Source: Paenibacillus sp. JJ-100 (GTDB lineage Bacteria; Bacillota; Bacilli; Paenibacillales; Paenibacillaceae). Taken from it: a DNA stretch of 64,000 nt. The stretch covers positions 1 through 64,000 of the forward strand of contig NZ_CAOJCM010000007.1 of the NCBI RefSeq assembly GCF_948329825.1. The letters run 5' to 3'. The position numbers and the translations under genes are program-made. Shown one piece after another: positions 35,168 to 45,058 of this stretch. The notes under the pieces were generated by a model. The model searched no databases. It was given only the letters and a program-made list of their open reading frames with translations, and was not told where the DNA came from. The number at the start of each line of letters is the position of its first letter. The stretch's first letter is position 1.

Positions 35168-36880
35168 ATGTGGTCAACGATAGTGTCTTATATACCCAAA
35201 TGGACGATATGGGCGCAGGCCATCATGGTTCTTGTTGTGCCAATCATCATATTTGTGACGACCAACTGGCTTCATAATGCAATCAAGCGTGGAAGCTTCT
35301 CACATAAGAAGAAGATACTGACCTCACCAAAAGATTTCTCACCTGCTGAGCTTGGCGTAGGAGCAGGAAAGGAAACCGGACATTTTGCCAATATCAAGCT
35401 AACAGGAACGTATACTACGGATCTCATTACGGTTCGAGAAACTGTTGGGAAGAACGCAGATGTACATATTCGTGAATTTACGATTAGAGGAACGGATACG
35501 AGAGTAGCGATTGTATATACGGAAGGGCTTATCGATACTGATCTGATGGATGATTTTTTGATAAAACCGTTGATGACCGTCGGCATACCCGAACTGAAAC
35601 AGGAAAGTTTCCTTCACGCTGAACAAGCAGATTTTCTGTCAACCTATCTAAAAAATCAGATCCTCCCTGTCAGCATGATTGAAGAAACGCAATCTCTTCA
35701 AGAGCTTGCTGTGGGTGTACTCGTAGGCAAAAATGCTCTATTAGTGGATGGCATGCCGAAAGCTATGCTGATCGGAACCGCCAGATTAAAAACGCGTGGC
35801 GTTGATGAGCCGTTATCCGAAGGGTTACTACGTGGGCCACGAATTGGATTTACAGAGGAGCTCAGTAACAACACAGGCGTATTACGACGGTATGGCAGAG
35901 ATCAGAGTCTGTTTATTGAAAAACTTGAAGTGGGCAGCCGGATCAAAAAGGACTTGGCTATTGCTTATATTATGGATATCGCTGATCCAAAACTCGTAGC
36001 CGAAGTTCTGAAACGTGTGAAGAGTATCGACATGGACACGATATTGGAATCAGGTTATGTCGAACAGCTGATTGAAGATGATACATTGAGCCCTTTTCAA
36101 CAAGTTCTGAATACAGAAAGACCTGACCGGGTGATGGGTGCCTTGCTAGAAGGACATGTAGCTATTTTACTCGACGGCACTCCATTTGTACTCGTTGTCC
36201 CTGTGACATTCAGTATGCTTCTCCAATCTCCGGAAGACTACTATGAACGCTGGATTCCGAGTACGTTCATTCGTATTCTGCGATTTATGGCAGCTATGTT
36301 AGCATTGCTTGCCCCAGCACTCTATATATCGTTTATTTCGTTCCATCCAGGTCTGATTCCGACGAAACTGGCGCTTACGATTATTGAAACACGTTCAGGT
36401 GTACCCTTTCCTTCCCTTATAGAGGCTTTAATTATGGAGCTGTCCATTGAGATTCTGAGGGAAGCAGGCATTCGTTTGCCTAAACCGATCGGGCCTGCGA
36501 TGGGCATTGTTGGGGGTTTGATCATCGGTCAGGCAGCAGTACAAGCAGGTATTATCAGTCAGTTTCTAGTCATTGTTGTAGCCGTCACAGCCATTTCATC
36601 CTTTACGATTCCAGTGTATAGTGCTGGACTAACTTTGCGCTTGTTGCGCTTTGCTGCGATGTTTAGTGCCGCTGTAATGGGATTGTACGGTGTGGTCATG
36701 TTCTTTTTACTCGTGTGTACGCATCTAGCCCGACTATCCAGTTTCGGAGTGCCTTACATTTCGCCAGCTGTTCCATATCATGTGAGTGATTGGAAAGATT
36801 TTATCATTCGTGCACCACTTAATATGATGAGAAGACGTCCTGACATGATGAATACCATCGATGAAGATCGGAAGGAATAG
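35168..36880 (+). CDS. GerA-family spore germination protein, A subunit
   Basis: 570 residues with GGGAGGCG upstream of ATG 35168. There is one N-terminal hydrophobic stretch (about 15-36), a soluble domain containing VAIVYTEGLIDTDLMDDFLIKPLM and EDYYERW, and four or five membrane segments from about residue 375 to 520. This is the layout of GerAA/GerKA proteins of the spore inner-membrane germinant receptor. The B and C subunits follow directly, making a complete A-B-C operon. The germinant cannot be told from sequence. A weak sigma-G-like element (TGCATT at 35069, then AATTTT 17 bases on) lies upstream but is not secure. Confidence 0.92.
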   Translation: MWSTIVSYIPKWTIWAQAIMVLVVPIIIFVTTNWLHNAIKRGSFSHKKKILTSPKDFSPAELGVGAGKETGHFANIKLTGTYTTDLITVRETVGKNADVHIREFTIRGTDTRVAIVYTEGLIDTDLMDDFLIKPLMTVGIPELKQESFLHAEQADFLSTYLKNQILPVSMIEETQSLQELAVGVLVGKNALLVDGMPKAMLIGTARLKTRGVDEPLSEGLLRGPRIGFTEELSNNTGVLRRYGRDQSLFIEKLEVGSRIKKDLAIAYIMDIADPKLVAEVLKRVKSIDMDTILESGYVEQLIEDDTLSPFQQVLNTERPDRVMGALLEGHVAILLDGTPFVLVVPVTFSMLLQSPEDYYERWIPSTFIRILRFMAAMLALLAPALYISFISFHPGLIPTKLALTIIETRSGVPFPSLIEALIMELSIEILREAGIRLPKPIGPAMGIVGGLIIGQAAVQAGIISQFLVIVVAVTAISSFTIPVYSAGLTLRLLRFAAMFSAAVMGLYGVVMFFLLVCTHLARLSSFGVPYISPAVPYHVSDWKDFIIRAPLNMMRRRPDMMNTIDEDRKE

Positions 36881-36945
36881 TTTCGTTCACAGTGCATTTT
36901 CGTAACGTTCGGTACAGTTCATAGAAGATCTGGAGGTCTGTTGAA

Positions 36946-38046
36946 GTGAATGACTCCCAAGTGAAAATTAATACCACGCAAACCGTAGTTATTATCGTCA
37001 ATTATATGCTGGGTGCAGGCATATTAACACTGCCCCGGACAACTAGCAGAGCCGTTGGAACACCCGACGTCTGGATCTCCATCATTCTCTCCGGGCTTAT
37101 TATTACGGGTGTTGGATTGATTATGGTAACCTTATGCCGAAGATTCCCCGACAAAAACGTGTTCCAATTCACAGGGGAGATCACGGGACGGTGGATAGGC
37201 TACATACTAGGCTGTGCGACTATCGTTTATTTTATGGTTATCGCAGCCTTTGAGATTCGGGTGATGGCCGATGTAACCGGCATGTATCTGCTGGAACGTA
37301 CACCTACATGGGCGATTGTGATGGTGTTTATGTGGATTGGAATCTATCTAATTTCTGGTGGACTGGCGGTCATCGTACGTGTATTTGAGGTCATCTTGCC
37401 GATTACCCTGATTATATTTGTCATGGAAATTTTACTCAGTAATCAGCTGTTTGAGATCGGTAATCTCAGACCGGTACTTGGAGAGGGCATCATGCCTGTG
37501 ATTAGAGGATTGAAACCTTCATTGCTGTCATACACAGGTTATGAGGTTATGCTTGTCATTACAGCCTATATGCAAAATCCGAAAAAAAGCAATAAGGCCA
37601 TGGTATGGGGACTGGGAATATCCACATCCATCTATCTGATAACGGTCGTGATGGTTGTTGGTAGTTTGTCCCTGGATGGGATTAAAACGAGAACCTGGCC
37701 AACGCTGGATTTGGTACGAAGTTTTGAGATTCAGGGTTTAATCTTTGAACGATTCGAATCGTTATTGCTGGTCATATGGATTATGCAGATTTTCTCGACC
37801 TTCGCCATCACCCATTACTTGGCTTCTGTGGGGATTCGTGATCTGTTCAAAGCTAAGAGAATACGGACAATCATGTACGTGCTTCTACCCATCATCTATC
37901 TGACAGCCATGATTCCCAAAAATGTATATGAAACGTTTGCACTCGGTGACAGGTTGGGTGATCTATCTGTCATTTTGTTTGCAATCACACCTTTCATATT
38001 GTTAGTAGTTAGCATTATTCGTAAAAAAGGAGGTACACAGACATGA
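36946..38046 (+). CDS. GerA-family spore germination protein, B subunit (APC-type transporter fold)
   Basis: 366 residues from GTG 36946 with GGAGG nine bases upstream. About ten hydrophobic segments are seen; the opening TQTVVIIVNYMLGAGILTLPR is typical of GerAB/YndE permease-like subunits, which bind the germinant in the spore inner membrane. It overlaps the next gene by ATGA. Confidence 0.92.
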   Translation: MNDSQVKINTTQTVVIIVNYMLGAGILTLPRTTSRAVGTPDVWISIILSGLIITGVGLIMVTLCRRFPDKNVFQFTGEITGRWIGYILGCATIVYFMVIAAFEIRVMADVTGMYLLERTPTWAIVMVFMWIGIYLISGGLAVIVRVFEVILPITLIIFVMEILLSNQLFEIGNLRPVLGEGIMPVIRGLKPSLLSYTGYEVMLVITAYMQNPKKSNKAMVWGLGISTSIYLITVVMVVGSLSLDGIKTRTWPTLDLVRSFEIQGLIFERFESLLLVIWIMQIFSTFAITHYLASVGIRDLFKAKRIRTIMYVLLPIIYLTAMIPKNVYETFALGDRLGDLSVILFAITPFILLVVSIIRKKGGTQT

Positions 38047-39245
38047 GATCACTCCGGTTGTGGCTGCGTATCGTCTCTGCAATGCTCATTCTTAGTCTAA
38101 TCTCGGGGTGCTGGAGTAGCCGTGAGATTGAAGACTTAAGTCTGTATGTCGGTCTCGGAATTGATGTTGGCGAAGAGACAGAATTTGAGAAGAATATAGC
38201 CTCTCAAGGAGGCATCTATCCGGAAAAAGACAATGTTACGGCCACCGTTCAGATTGCTCCAGGAAAGTCGAGTAGTCAGCAGAGTGAGCAAGGTGGTTCG
38301 CCATCTTCTGGGAAATCCTCCTATTCAAACGAACAACTCACAGGAGATTCAATGCTCCAGATTTTTCGGCAGTTCGCCTTGCGCCGTGATCATCCACTTA
38401 TTGGACATCATCTGAAAGTGATTGTTGTTTCCAAGGATATAGCCAAAAAGTATGGGCTGAAACAGTTACTTGATTTTATACTTCGAGATAATGATATTCG
38501 TCCGAACTGTCTTGTGCTGATCAGTCATCAACGAGCAGTGGATGTGCTCACATCGAAAGATCCTACCCGGATTCCGGCCTTCTATCTCACGGGAATTACG
38601 AATAACTCATATATATCGAATAAAATCATAGAACCTGTTTCACTATCCAAACTGGATGCACAGATGCAATCAGGATCCAGTTTCCTGCTTCAAAATGTGC
38701 TGAGCTATAAGGGGGAAGACAAATTTTCAGGAGGTAGTATATTTGCAGCCAAAACAACCAAATTTGTAGGAGAGCTCAGCCAAACCGATCTCGAGGCTTT
38801 GTCATGGATTAAGCCTAAAGAACGATCAGGTGTCATCAAAACATATAGCAAGGAAGGTTTCACGGTCACCTATGAGATTAAGAATAAAAGGACAAAAATT
38901 ATTCCGAAGGTGGTCGGCGGAGACATTTCGTTCCACGTTAAAGCTGAATCCGAAGGCTGGTTAATGGAGGACTGGCGTGCTCCCGAAAGAGAAGAGAAGG
39001 GGGCTTATCTGAAGGAGCTGGAGGCGGAGTTTGCCAAATTAGCTAAGCAACAGATTGAACAAATGCTCTATAAACTCCAGCATATCTATAAGGTTGACGT
39101 TGCTGATTTTCGGGACAGCCTCCGGATTCATTATCCAAAAACGTGGAAGAAAGTAAAAGATAACTGGGATGAAGTATTTGCAACGGTAACCATAACGTAT
39201 GAGATTAAAACAACAATTACAAATCCAGGCTCTTCCACGGAGTAG
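38043..39245 (+). CDS. GerA-family spore germination lipoprotein, C subunit
   Basis: 400 residues; ATG 38043 overlaps the B-subunit stop and has AAAGGAGG at 38027-38034. The signal peptide ends in the lipobox LISGC with Cys23, so the mature protein is lipid-anchored. The mature start, WSSREIEDLSLYVGLGID, is the usual GerAC signature, and residues 190-395 form the conserved C-terminal domain. An 80-100 region rich in Ser, Gly and Gln is a variable insert. It completes the germinant receptor with the two genes before it. Confidence 0.93.
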   Translation: MRSLRLWLRIVSAMLILSLISGCWSSREIEDLSLYVGLGIDVGEETEFEKNIASQGGIYPEKDNVTATVQIAPGKSSSQQSEQGGSPSSGKSSYSNEQLTGDSMLQIFRQFALRRDHPLIGHHLKVIVVSKDIAKKYGLKQLLDFILRDNDIRPNCLVLISHQRAVDVLTSKDPTRIPAFYLTGITNNSYISNKIIEPVSLSKLDAQMQSGSSFLLQNVLSYKGEDKFSGGSIFAAKTTKFVGELSQTDLEALSWIKPKERSGVIKTYSKEGFTVTYEIKNKRTKIIPKVVGGDISFHVKAESEGWLMEDWRAPEREEKGAYLKELEAEFAKLAKQQIEQMLYKLQHIYKVDVADFRDSLRIHYPKTWKKVKDNWDEVFATVTITYEIKTTITNPGSSTE

Positions 39246-39330
39246 TGGGATACATGACTGTTCGAGGGTGTTCCTATTTATGATGTTGACACATTCGACA
39301 TCAATCGATATAGTTATACAAAATCATATT

Positions 39331-39430
39331 CTTATCCAGAGAGGTGGAGGGACTGGCCCTTAGAAACCTCAGCAACAGATCTTAAGGATACTGTGCTAAT
39401 TCCAGCGGGTGAAAGCCTGATAGATGGGAG
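39331..39430 (+). ncRNA. SAM-I (S-box) riboswitch
   Basis: The element contains the conserved S-box blocks in order: CTTATCCAGAGAGGTGGAGG, GACTGGCCC, GAAACCTCAGCAAC, GTGCTAATTCC and GATAGATGGGAG. It is followed by a strong terminator at 39459-39486, the classical transcription-attenuation layout: SAM binding favours termination. The genes it controls are mmuP and mmuM, which salvage S-methylmethionine to methionine. Confidence 0.95.
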
Positions 39431-39458
39431 CGTTAGTTTTTATTTGTCAGTAGCGGCG

Positions 39459-39486
39459 CACTCTTCGGGAAGAGTGGGTCTTTTTT
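39459..39486 (+). terminator. Riboswitch expression-platform terminator
   Basis: CACTCTTC (39459-39466) pairs with GAAGAGTG (39469-39476), followed by GGTC and six T (39481-39486). It lies between the S-box and the mmuP start, so it is regulated rather than constitutive. Confidence 0.9.
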
Positions 39487-39521
39487 GTTTGTTCTGGATG
39501 AAGAGACGGGGAGCAGATTAT

Positions 39522-40916
39522 ATGGAAAATAGCAGTAATAGGGGTCAATTTCAGCGAAAAATGCAAACGAGGCATGTAGTCATGCTCTCACTTGGTGGCG
39601 TCATCGGAACAGGTCTGTTCCTCAGCTCAGGGTATACCATCCAGCAGGCTGGGCCGTTAGGTACGATTCTATCTTATCTGATTGGTGCATTGGTGGTGTA
39701 TCTGGTGATGCTCTGTCTAGGTGAACTATCCGTTCACATGCCGGAGACAGGGGCATTCCATAGTTACGCAGCTAAATACATTGGACCGGCTACAGGTTAT
39801 ACCGTTGCCTGGCTGTACTGGCTTACCTGGACAGTGGCTCTGGGATCGGAATTCACAGCCGCTGGGCTACTTATGCAGCGCTGGTTTCCGTCTGTCAATG
39901 TCTGGATCTGGAGTGGTCTATTTGCACTGATGATCTTCTTGTTTAATGCGTTCACAGTCAAACTTTTTGCTGAATCGGAGTTCTGGTTCTCCTTGGTGAA
40001 AGTGACGACGATCGTCATCTTTATCCTTCTTGGCGGGGCTGCGATGTTTGGCATTATTCCAATGGCAGATGCTGAACCTGCTCCGTTTTTTTCCAACATT
40101 ACAGCGTCAGGGTGGTTTCCGCACGGAGCGACCGCAATTTTAATGACGATGCTTGCAGTTAACTTTGCCTTCTCTGGAACGGAACTGATTGGTATTGCAG
40201 CAGGTGAAACTGAAAATCCGGAGAAAACGATACCGAAAGCTATCCATACAACGCTGTGGCGTTTAATTATTTTCTTCATTGGTACCATTGTTATTTTGTC
40301 GGCATTGCTGCCATCGTCGGATGCAAGTGTGCTGGAGAGTCCATTTGTGGCTGTCATGGAGCGGGTCGGCATTCCGTATGCGGCTGATATTATGAACTTT
40401 GTCATTATAACGGCCATTCTTTCGGCAGCTAACTCTGGACTATATGCTTCATCCCGGATGCTCTGGTCCCTGGCGGATAAAAAAACAATATCTCCATGGT
40501 TTGCCCGCTTGACCAAACGCGGCGTTCCATTCAATGCACTTTTGCTGAGTATGGCTGGTGGTGCGCTGGCTTTACTGTCCAGTATCATTGCACCTGGAAC
40601 CGTCTATATTACGCTCGTATCCATCTCGGGTCTTGCTGTCGTGGCGGTGTGGATGAGCATTAGCGTATCTCAGTATATGTTCCGCAGACAGTATCTTCGG
40701 GAAGGACATGACGTGAAAGATCTGGTGTACCGCACACCGTTATATCCAATCGTGCCGATCGTTTCATTTTTGTTGTGCTTGGCATCCTGTATCGGTATTG
40801 CTTTTGATCCTACGCAACGGATTGCTTTGTATTGTGGTATTCCATTCATTATTTTATGTTATGTCGTGTATTATTTGACGGATCGTACGAAGAAGAAAAG
40901 AGGGCTAACACAATGA
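39522..40916 (+). CDS. mmuP: Amino acid permease, probably S-methylmethionine permease MmuP
   Basis: 464 residues. ATG 39522 follows GGGGAG (39507-39512); the longer frame from 39393 would begin inside the riboswitch and cross its terminator, so it is rejected. Twelve hydrophobic segments and the opening TRHVVMLSLGGVIGTGLFLSSG mark the APC amino acid transporter family. Specificity is inferred from the S-box ahead and mmuM behind, an arrangement known for S-methylmethionine uptake. The stop overlaps the mmuM start. Confidence 0.88.
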   Translation: MENSSNRGQFQRKMQTRHVVMLSLGGVIGTGLFLSSGYTIQQAGPLGTILSYLIGALVVYLVMLCLGELSVHMPETGAFHSYAAKYIGPATGYTVAWLYWLTWTVALGSEFTAAGLLMQRWFPSVNVWIWSGLFALMIFLFNAFTVKLFAESEFWFSLVKVTTIVIFILLGGAAMFGIIPMADAEPAPFFSNITASGWFPHGATAILMTMLAVNFAFSGTELIGIAAGETENPEKTIPKAIHTTLWRLIIFFIGTIVILSALLPSSDASVLESPFVAVMERVGIPYAADIMNFVIITAILSAANSGLYASSRMLWSLADKKTISPWFARLTKRGVPFNALLLSMAGGALALLSSIIAPGTVYITLVSISGLAVVAVWMSISVSQYMFRRQYLREGHDVKDLVYRTPLYPIVPIVSFLLCLASCIGIAFDPTQRIALYCGIPFIILCYVVYYLTDRTKKKRGLTQ

Positions 40917-41887
40917 CTCAATCGCAAAAAAGTAACTCTATAGATGCTATACAACGAATTTTGAGTAAGTATCCAGTCATGATTCTGGATGGTGCACTGG
41001 CGACGGAGCTTGAACAACATGGCTGTGATCTGGATGATCCGCTCTGGTCTGCACGTGTCTTGCTGGAGAACCCGGATATAATCGTGAACGTGCATGCTGA
41101 TTATTTCCGTGCTGGCGCGGACTGTGCAATTACCTCTAGTTATCAGGCGACCATCGAAGGTTTCCGTAAGCGTGGCATTGGAGAGGAAGCTGCACTGGAT
41201 CTGATTCGCAAAACAGTGAAGCTGGCTGCCAAAGCTAGAGATGACGTGTGGTCAGAATTGCAGGGAAGCGAAGCAGCCGCCATCCGCCGTCCAAAGCCGA
41301 TCGTTGCCGGGTCTGTCGGCCCATATGGTGCCTATCTGGCGGATGGGTCGGAGTACGTTGGACATTACGACGTATCGGATGAAACACTCGCTGCATTCCA
41401 TCGTCCGCGAATGGCCGCGCTGATTGAAGCGGGAGCTGACATTTTGGCCTTTGAGACAATTCCATCCCTGCAGGAAGCTCGGGTGCTCGTTGAACTGCTA
41501 AAGGAATTTCCGGAGGCATATGCCTGGCTATCCTTTTCATTAAAAGATGGGACAAGCATCAGCGAGGGTACACCGCTTGAAGTATGCGCACAGACATTTG
41601 GATCGGAGCCGCAGATTGCGGCAATCGGTCTGAATTGTGCTCCGATGGATGTAGTCACAGAAGCCATTGGCATACTGCGCCAAGCCAGCGATAAACCTGT
41701 TATTGTATACCCGAATTCAGGAGAGATTTATGATGCCGAGACGAAAACGTGGAGTGGTCAAGGCTCCTGTGGTAGTATGAAAGACGCGTCGGAACAATGG
41801 GTTGCTGCAGGCGCTCAGATTATTGGCGGCTGCTGCCGTACCACACCACATCAGATTGGTGAGCTGGCGAAGAAGTGGCGGAGCTAA
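40913..41887 (+). CDS. mmuM: Homocysteine S-methyltransferase MmuM
   Basis: 324 residues; ATG 40913 overlaps the mmuP stop (ATGA). It transfers a methyl group from S-methylmethionine to homocysteine, giving two methionines. The three zinc-ligand cysteines are seen in GLNCAP and GGCCRT, and MILDGALATELEQHG is the family's opening motif. Co-transcribed with mmuP under SAM control, it is a methionine salvage enzyme of the cytoplasm. Confidence 0.95.
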   Translation: MTQSQKSNSIDAIQRILSKYPVMILDGALATELEQHGCDLDDPLWSARVLLENPDIIVNVHADYFRAGADCAITSSYQATIEGFRKRGIGEEAALDLIRKTVKLAAKARDDVWSELQGSEAAAIRRPKPIVAGSVGPYGAYLADGSEYVGHYDVSDETLAAFHRPRMAALIEAGADILAFETIPSLQEARVLVELLKEFPEAYAWLSFSLKDGTSISEGTPLEVCAQTFGSEPQIAAIGLNCAPMDVVTEAIGILRQASDKPVIVYPNSGEIYDAETKTWSGQGSCGSMKDASEQWVAAGAQIIGGCCRTTPHQIGELAKKWRS

Positions 41888-41955
41888 AAATACGATGTTG
41901 TTTATATAGAAAGAGCTTATTATATGAACATGTAGACTTAAAGAATATAAAAAAG

Positions 41956-41995
41956 AGTCCTTACTTACCTGTTTGGTAGAGTAGGGACTTTTTTT
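41956..41995 (+). terminator. Intrinsic terminator after mmuM
   Basis: AGTCC (41956-41960) with following TTACTTACC pairs with GGTAGAGTAGGGACT (to 41989), then seven T. Confidence 0.85.
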
Positions 41996-42036
41996 ATTTA
42001 TTCAACAACTAACATATGTGGTGAAAGCAGCCTGCG

Positions 42037-42993
42037 TTACACATGTTCCAGATCATCTATGGGTTCATGCTGTCTAAATTTCATGTATTCTGCGGGAGAC
42101 ACACCAAAGTGTGCCCGAAACACCCGGTGGAAATAAGAGTAGCTGGCAAAACCGCAGGATTCGGCTATATGCTCCAGTGTCATTTCACTATATTTCATGC
42201 GCTCCAGTGCAGCATTCAGGCGGATTTCAATAGCATATTGGATCATGGTTTGATTATAGTGTTCCTTGAATAAACGCACAGCACGAGAGAGACTCAGTCC
42301 CGCATAACGTGCAGCTTCCTCCAATTTAAACGTGACAGTGGCATGTTCTTCGATAAAACGCTTCAGCTTAAGTGCCGATGAGACGGCACGGTCGGTCTGA
42401 ATATTTTCCGTAATCGCCCGGTCAATATACAGGCATAATCCCCGCAGCAGTGCATCCTTCAGCTCCGCATTTTCCTCCAGTGGGCCGCGCCGTTTCTCCA
42501 GCAACATGTTACGCCACAGACTGATTAGTTTATCATCCAGTCCGATCCGGCTTACTGTTGCACGATGCTGGCGTTTCCACCACTGTTCAATCCAGCGCCC
42601 TTCACAGAACAGATAATAGTCCCCGCTAGATAAGCGCCCTTCCTTATGTGGCTCATCCACCACGAGGCGATAATCATCCCCCGGTTTGAGCAATAGCAGA
42701 TCACCGCTGGTCATACGGAATTCCTCTTCTTGTACATATACTTTACACGTGCCTTCTGTCTGCAAGCGGAACAGGTAGGTGGACAGCTCGCCTTTCATAT
42801 TATGGGTGAATGCCTTGTAGTGATAGGAATAGTCGCAGATCAATACGGATGTGTCTAATGTGTCCAAAGATGTACGCCCCCCCAATGTTCGATCCACTCG
42901 ATTCATCGATTCGTGATACTGCCCCAGTGCATCCAGATAGCCGGAATGATGGGAACATTTAGGATCGAAATAAAAATTGATCAGATAGTTCAT
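42037..42993 (-). CDS. AraC-family transcriptional regulator
   Basis: 318 residues. The N-terminal cupin-like domain (residues 50-150, with MTSGDLLLLKPGDDYRL) would bind a ligand, probably a sugar. Two helix-turn-helix units lie at about 215-310 (LEEAARYAGLSLSRAVRLF and IAESCGFASYSYFHRVF). It is divergent from a sugar isomerase and an oxidoreductase and probably activates them; the 100-base gap between would hold both promoters. No clear ribosome site was seen before ATG 42993. Confidence 0.9.
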   Translation of the reverse strand: MNYLINFYFDPKCSHHSGYLDALGQYHESMNRVDRTLGGRTSLDTLDTSVLICDYSYHYKAFTHNMKGELSTYLFRLQTEGTCKVYVQEEEFRMTSGDLLLLKPGDDYRLVVDEPHKEGRLSSGDYYLFCEGRWIEQWWKRQHRATVSRIGLDDKLISLWRNMLLEKRRGPLEENAELKDALLRGLCLYIDRAITENIQTDRAVSSALKLKRFIEEHATVTFKLEEAARYAGLSLSRAVRLFKEHYNQTMIQYAIEIRLNAALERMKYSEMTLEHIAESCGFASYSYFHRVFRAHFGVSPAEYMKFRQHEPIDDLEHV

Positions 42994-43093
42994 GTTCTGA
43001 CTATATTGTATATGTTCATTCTAGCCTGTTTTGCGTTAGGATGAAACCAGATAGAGCAATGCAAGCAAATTTGAGAGCAGAGGAGTATCTGTC

Positions 43094-43870
43094 ATGAAAA
43101 AATTGAACATTGGTTTGCAACTTTTTACACTTCGTGATGAAACTGCAGCAGATTTTCGTGGTACACTGCGCAAAGTAGCCGCTCTTGGATACGAAGGAGT
43201 AGAATTTGCCGGATATGGTGACATACCAGCAGAAGAAATGAAAGCGCTACTAGAAGAGCTGGGCCTGAAAGGTTTCAGCAGCCACGTGTCCCTTCATGCG
43301 ATGCGCGACAATCTGCAAAAAGAAATCGACTACCTGAAAACGATTGGTGCACAATATATGATCTGCCCTTATCTGATGCCGGAGGATCGCCCGGACAATG
43401 CAGAGGGCTGGACGAAGCTGTTTGAGGAATTGCAACAGTACGGAGCTGAAGCAGCAAAACAAGGTTTGATCTTCGGTTATCACAATCATGATTTCGAATT
43501 CCACGGTCAGGTTGGGGATGCGAATGCATTTGATGCTATGTTCGCTCAAACCACTCCAGAAGCAGTGCAAGTGGAAATGGACGTATGTTGGGTGCAGTTT
43601 GCTGGACAAAATCCAATCGAGTATATTAATAAATATGCGGGCCGTTTGCCGCTGCTTCACTTGAAAGATTTCAGCAAAGACGAGCAGGGACAGATGAAAA
43701 CACTGGAACTAGGACAAGGCGATGTGGATCTTCCGGCTGTTATTGAAAGCGCAACAAAAGCTGGTGTAGAGTGGCTAATCGTCGAACAGGACGTATGTCA
43801 GAACCCTCCACTTGAAAGCGTAGAGAACAGTCACAACTGGCTAAAACAAAACTATCTGAACAAGTTCTAA
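43094..43870 (+). CDS. Sugar phosphate isomerase/epimerase (xylose isomerase-like TIM barrel)
   Basis: 258 residues with GAGGAG upstream of ATG 43094. Candidate metal ligands are seen at YHNHDFEF, VEMDVCW, LLHLKDF and VEQD, the usual set for the AP-endonuclease-2/IolE-type barrel family. These enzymes isomerise or epimerise sugars or inositol derivatives. The partner Gfo/Idh/MocA oxidoreductase 96 bases downstream and the divergent AraC gene point to a small sugar catabolic unit; the actual substrate is unknown. Confidence 0.88.
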   Translation: MKKLNIGLQLFTLRDETAADFRGTLRKVAALGYEGVEFAGYGDIPAEEMKALLEELGLKGFSSHVSLHAMRDNLQKEIDYLKTIGAQYMICPYLMPEDRPDNAEGWTKLFEELQQYGAEAAKQGLIFGYHNHDFEFHGQVGDANAFDAMFAQTTPEAVQVEMDVCWVQFAGQNPIEYINKYAGRLPLLHLKDFSKDEQGQMKTLELGQGDVDLPAVIESATKAGVEWLIVEQDVCQNPPLESVENSHNWLKQNYLNKF

Positions 43871-43966
43871 AATAGCCAAGTACTTAGACGCTAGGCAACA
43901 TTTGTTCCAGACGTAACATCTGACCATGTCAAACATGAATCTAATTGTCAAAGGAGACTTATGTAC

Positions 43967-44986
43967 ATGAGTAAAATTAAAGTTGCTGTATTCGGCTGTG
44001 GAGCTATTGCCCAGCGCAGACATATTCCAGAGTACGCTGCCAATGAGAACGTAGAACTTGTTGCTTTCGCTGATCCGATTGTGGAGCGTGCGCAAGAAAT
44101 GGCTGATATGTACGGCGGTAAAGCATATTCCAGTTACGAGGAATTGCTTGCGAGCGAAACTGTAGATGCGGTGAGCGTATGTACACCGAATCATCTGCAT
44201 GCACCAATGGCGATTGCTGCTGCAAATGCGGGCAAGCATGTGCTTGTTGAGAAACCGATGGCGGTTTCGACCGAAGAAGGCGAGCAGATGATTGAAGCAG
44301 CCAAGAAAAATGGTGTATATCTGATGGTAGGCCACAATCAGCGTCTGATGCCTCCGCATGTGAAAGCGAAAGAGATTCTGGATTCCGGTCGACTGGGTAA
44401 AGTACTGAACTTCCGTACTTCCTTTGGTCACCCAGGTCCAGAGGCATGGAGTGTGGACGGAGCAGGCAGCTGGTTTTTCCGCAAAGAAGAAGCGATCATG
44501 GGCGCAATGGGCGACCTTGGCGTGCATAAATCCGACTTTATCCGTTATTTGCTGAATGATGAAGTGTCCGAAGTGGCTGGTTTCATCAGCACGCTGCATA
44601 AAGAAGGCACGGAAGTGGATGATAATGCAACGTGTCTGCTTCGCATGAAGAGTGGGGCAATTGGCACACTCGTAGCTAGCTGGACACAGTATAGAGGCGG
44701 AGACAATAGCACCGTGCTGTGGTGTGAGAATGGTGTAATGAAAATTGGTACTATCGATGGTGACGAGGTAATCGTCGAGTTGACTAATGGTACGGTTGAA
44801 ACGTACAAAGTTGGCGCGATGGCTACTAACGAAAAACAAGTACCAAGTGGTGTGATCGATGCATTCGTAGAATCCATTGTGACGAAGACACCTCCAAGCA
44901 TCTCTGGTGAAGAGGGCTTGCGTTCTCTGCAAGTCATCCTGGCTGCGTTTGAGTCTCAGAAAACAGGTCAAATCATTAAGCTGTAA
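43967..44986 (+). CDS. Gfo/Idh/MocA-family oxidoreductase
   Basis: 339 residues from ATG 43967, ten bases after AGGAG (43952-43956); ATG 43961 is in frame but only four bases from it. The N-terminus is an NAD(P)-binding Rossmann fold (VAVFGCGAIAQRRHIPEY), followed by the catalytic-site motif VEKPMAVS near residue 95 and the C-terminal substrate domain. It oxidises or reduces a sugar, inositol or similar polyol. It is likely co-transcribed with the isomerase before it. A long opposite-strand frame over it is a coding shadow. Confidence 0.9.
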   Translation: MSKIKVAVFGCGAIAQRRHIPEYAANENVELVAFADPIVERAQEMADMYGGKAYSSYEELLASETVDAVSVCTPNHLHAPMAIAAANAGKHVLVEKPMAVSTEEGEQMIEAAKKNGVYLMVGHNQRLMPPHVKAKEILDSGRLGKVLNFRTSFGHPGPEAWSVDGAGSWFFRKEEAIMGAMGDLGVHKSDFIRYLLNDEVSEVAGFISTLHKEGTEVDDNATCLLRMKSGAIGTLVASWTQYRGGDNSTVLWCENGVMKIGTIDGDEVIVELTNGTVETYKVGAMATNEKQVPSGVIDAFVESIVTKTPPSISGEEGLRSLQVILAAFESQKTGQIIKL

Positions 44987-45058
44987 TAGGTTGTAATGAG
45001 CTTGAACGGGATGGATTCTAAGACTGAATACAATCCCAGGTAGTGTATGACTTCAAAT

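Noticed and set aside
39331..39430. T-box instead of S-box
   Set aside because: The GACTGGCCC, GCAAC and GTGCTAATTCC blocks are diagnostic of SAM-I; no T-box sequence (TGGNACC) is present.
39393..39521. N-terminal extension of MmuP
   Set aside because: It would be translated from the riboswitch and its terminator; ATG 39522 has a proper ribosome site.
43841..44971. 376-residue open frame on the - strand
   Set aside because: It lies entirely opposite the Gfo/Idh/MocA oxidoreductase, which has clear motifs and a ribosome site; the opposite frame is rich in Cys, His and Arg as expected of a shadow.
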